From contig CANKWG010000106.1 in assembly GCA_947487325.1 (NCBI GenBank), positions 1 through 7,668 on the forward strand: a stretch of 7,668 nucleotides of DNA, read 5' to 3'. This stretch comes from Oxalobacteraceae bacterium. Its GTDB lineage: Bacteria; Pseudomonadota; Gammaproteobacteria; Burkholderiales; Burkholderiaceae_D. Below, piece by piece: positions 5,995-7,668 of the stretch (positions within the stretch are counted from its first letter, which is position 1; each line of letters starts with the position of its first letter). The notes beneath the pieces are model-generated. The model made no database searches. It saw only the letters and a list, made by a program, of their open reading frames with translations, and was not told where the DNA came from. A program made the translations under genes and the position numbers.

Positions 5995-7668
5995 ATGGAA
6001 ATCCTGCAAACGAGAGCCCTGCGCGGGCCCAATCTATGGAGCCGTTACACCGCGCTCGAAATCGAAGTGCGCTGTGCCGCGGCCGAACTTGGCCTTGAAA
6101 AAATACCCGGTTTTGAAGAAACGCTGCGCAGCCTCTTCCCCGGCGTTGGCGAATTGCGTGCACTCGGCTATACCGGGCCGCTGACCTTGGCCCACGTACT
6201 GGAAGCCACGCTGCTGGCCCTGCAGGCACAAGCCGGTTGCCCGGTTAGCTTCAGTCAGACCTCTCTAACACCAGTCGCCGGTGTGTTTCAGGTGGTCGTG
6301 GAGTACAGCGAAGAAGATGTGGGTCGTCTTGCCCTCAAGATGTCACAGGAGATCGTCGCCCATGCATTGAAATTGTCGACAGGAGAAATCGCTCCGAATG
6401 CGAGCACGCTTGACGTAACGGCCATGCAGGCCGAATTGCGCGAGCTGGATGAAGATAATCGCTTGGGGCCGAGCACGGGATCAATTGTGACTGCGGCCGT
6501 TGCACGTGGCATACCGTTCAGACGCATGACCAGCGGTTCACTTGTGCAGATAGGCTGGGGCCACCGACAGCGCCGTATCCAGGCAGCCGAAGTCGATTCC
6601 ACCAGCGCGGTAGCCGAAGCCATCGCACAGGACAAGAATCTCACCAAGCACCTTTTGCATGCCGCTGGCGTACCCGTCCCGATCGGTGCACCCGTAAAGT
6701 CCGTCGATGAAGCCTGGGAAGTCGCGCTGCGCATAGGCTTGCCTGTCGTGGTCAAGCCGCAAAATGGCAGCCAGGGCAAAGGCGTGACGGTGAATATTCA
6801 GACGCGCGATCAAATCGAAAAAGCCTTTCATGCTGCGACCGGCAAAAGCCCCGTGCTGGTTGAAAAATTTTTCCCCGGCAGTGACTACCGACTGCTAGTC
6901 GTTGGCAGCAAACTTATTGCAGCAGCGCGACGCGACCCACCGCAGGTAACCGGTGACGGCGAAAACTCCGTCAGGCAGTTGGTTGATATCGTCAATGCTG
7001 ATCCGCGTCGCAGTGACGGTCATGCCACATCGCTGACCAAAATACGCTTTGATGACATCGCCGTCACCTGCTTGTCAGCGCAGGATCTGAATCCGGATTC
7101 AGTACCTGAAAAAGGCCGGCGCGTCATCTTGCGCAATAACGCCAACTTGAGCACCGGCGGCACCGCCACCGATGTCACCGATGATGTTCATCCCGAAGTC
7201 GCCGCTCGCGCCATTGATGCCGCTGCCATGGTGGGGTTGCATGTCTGCGGTGTCGATATCGTCTGCGAAAGCATCATGCGTTCTCTGGAAGAACAAAATG
7301 GCGGCGTCGTCGAAGTCAACGCCGCACCCGGATTGCGTATGCATCTCTCGCCGTCCTACGGCAAAGGACGCAACATCGGTGAAGCCGTCATGCAGCTGAT
7401 GTTCGAGCCAGGCGATGACGGCAGAATCCCGGTGATCGCGGTGACGGGTGTTAACGGTAAAACCACCACTACACGACTCATCACTCACGTGCTCACGGCG
7501 AATGGCCTGTGCGTGGGCATGACCAATACCGATGGCGTGTTCGTCGATGGCCGTCAGACCGACAGCGGTGACTGCAGCGGTCCCAAGAGTGCACGTAATG
7601 TGCTCTCGCATCCTCATGTGCAGGCAGCCGTACTCGAAACAGCACGCGGTGGTGTACTGCGCGAAGGC
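5995..7668 (+). CDS. cphA: Cyanophycin synthetase CphA1-type, 3' end off window
   Basis: This is an open frame of 558 codons running off the right edge, so about 60-65% of a normal CphA1. CphA1 adds Asp to the backbone in the ATP-grasp module and Arg to each side chain in the Mur-ligase module. The N domain begins MEILQTRALRGPNLWSR. The ATP-grasp domain shows LGPSTGSIV, VVVKPQNGSQGKGV (K254), VEKF, ANLSTGGTATD (383-393), TDDVHPEV, CGVDIVCE and EVNAAPGLRMH. The Mur-ligase P-loop VTGVNGKTTTTRL (483-495, K489) is intact, followed by TNTDGV, GDCSGPKSARNVL and LETARGGVLREG up to the edge. The N-domain metal site is degenerate: H67-V-L-E70-A71, with A75 where the distal Glu should be. This form is usual in betaproteobacterial CphA as I recall it. 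The ATP-grasp glycine loop reads NGSQGKG rather than the usual DGN-x-GKG. The start ATG is 2 nt after the upstream stop with no strong ribosome site, so translation is probably coupled. Confidence 0.95.
   Translation, partial: MEILQTRALRGPNLWSRYTALEIEVRCAAAELGLEKIPGFEETLRSLFPGVGELRALGYTGPLTLAHVLEATLLALQAQAGCPVSFSQTSLTPVAGVFQVVVEYSEEDVGRLALKMSQEIVAHALKLSTGEIAPNASTLDVTAMQAELRELDEDNRLGPSTGSIVTAAVARGIPFRRMTSGSLVQIGWGHRQRRIQAAEVDSTSAVAEAIAQDKNLTKHLLHAAGVPVPIGAPVKSVDEAWEVALRIGLPVVVKPQNGSQGKGVTVNIQTRDQIEKAFHAATGKSPVLVEKFFPGSDYRLLVVGSKLIAAARRDPPQVTGDGENSVRQLVDIVNADPRRSDGHATSLTKIRFDDIAVTCLSAQDLNPDSVPEKGRRVILRNNANLSTGGTATDVTDDVHPEVAARAIDAAAMVGLHVCGVDIVCESIMRSLEEQNGGVVEVNAAPGLRMHLSPSYGKGRNIGEAVMQLMFEPGDDGRIPVIAVTGVNGKTTTTRLITHVLTANGLCVGMTNTDGVFVDGRQTDSGDCSGPKSARNVLSHPHVQAAVLETARGGVLREG
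7441..7479 (+). other. Intact Mur-ligase P-loop in CphA1
   Basis: Codons 483-495 read VTGVNGKTTTTRL, the ATP-binding loop of the Mur-ligase-type module that attaches Arg. The usual Thr after the first Gly (TGTNGK) is Val here, a mild change that keeps the G-K-T core. Confidence 0.85.

Noticed and set aside
7099..7617. Minus-strand open frame of 172 codons opposite cphA
   Set aside because: It lies wholly opposite the conserved ATP-grasp and P-loop part of CphA1 and is His/Asp-rich in the way antisense frames of such sequence are.
1..7668. CRISPR arrays, tRNA or rRNA genes, insertion sequences
   Set aside because: No spaced direct repeats, tRNA-like cloverleaf, transposase motifs or terminal inverted repeats were seen. 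The sequence is almost fully covered by protein genes.

Overview
The window looks like bacterial chromosome from a moderately GC-rich proteobacterium, most likely a betaproteobacterium. The basis is family resemblance from memory: the second cyanophycin synthetase has the N-domain and ATP-grasp wording typical of Burkholderiales-type CphA. The pairing of two cyanophycin synthetase genes with an ABC transporter and a DUF1854 protein also matches loci from that group. No search was run, so the taxonomy is an inference.

Layout from left to right. Positions 1-704 (+) hold a broken nhaA (Na+/H+ antiporter) whose start lies off the left edge. Its first membrane segment is joined almost directly to the C-terminal half, with a frameshift at the joint. 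After a 92-bp convergent gap, a two-gene minus-strand operon occupies 797-3621 (possibly to 3705). It encodes a large ABC exporter-type protein and, overlapping its stop codon by 4 nt, a DUF1854 protein. A divergent intergenic region (about 157 bp) separates it from a plus-strand operon of two cyanophycin synthetase paralogues. The first (3779-5992) is CphA2/CphA'-like, with a destroyed Mur-ligase P-loop and no C-terminal lid. The second (5995 to beyond the right edge) is a CphA1-type enzyme with an intact P-loop. The gap between them is 2 nt.

How the genes may work together. CphA1 builds the nitrogen reserve polymer multi-L-arginyl-poly-L-aspartate from Asp and Arg. CphA2-type enzymes are known to polymerise beta-Asp-Arg dipeptides using only the ATP-grasp module. 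The two proteins here appear complementary. The CphA2-like protein keeps the N-domain HxxEH...E motif but has lost the Mur-ligase site. The CphA1-type protein keeps the Mur-ligase site but has lost the second His and the Glu of the N-domain motif. The divergent ABC transporter and DUF1854 protein are probably accessories of cyanophycin metabolism. Their substrate and mechanism cannot be read from the sequence, and they are the least understood part of the window. No cyanophycinase or isoaspartyl dipeptidase gene is visible here.
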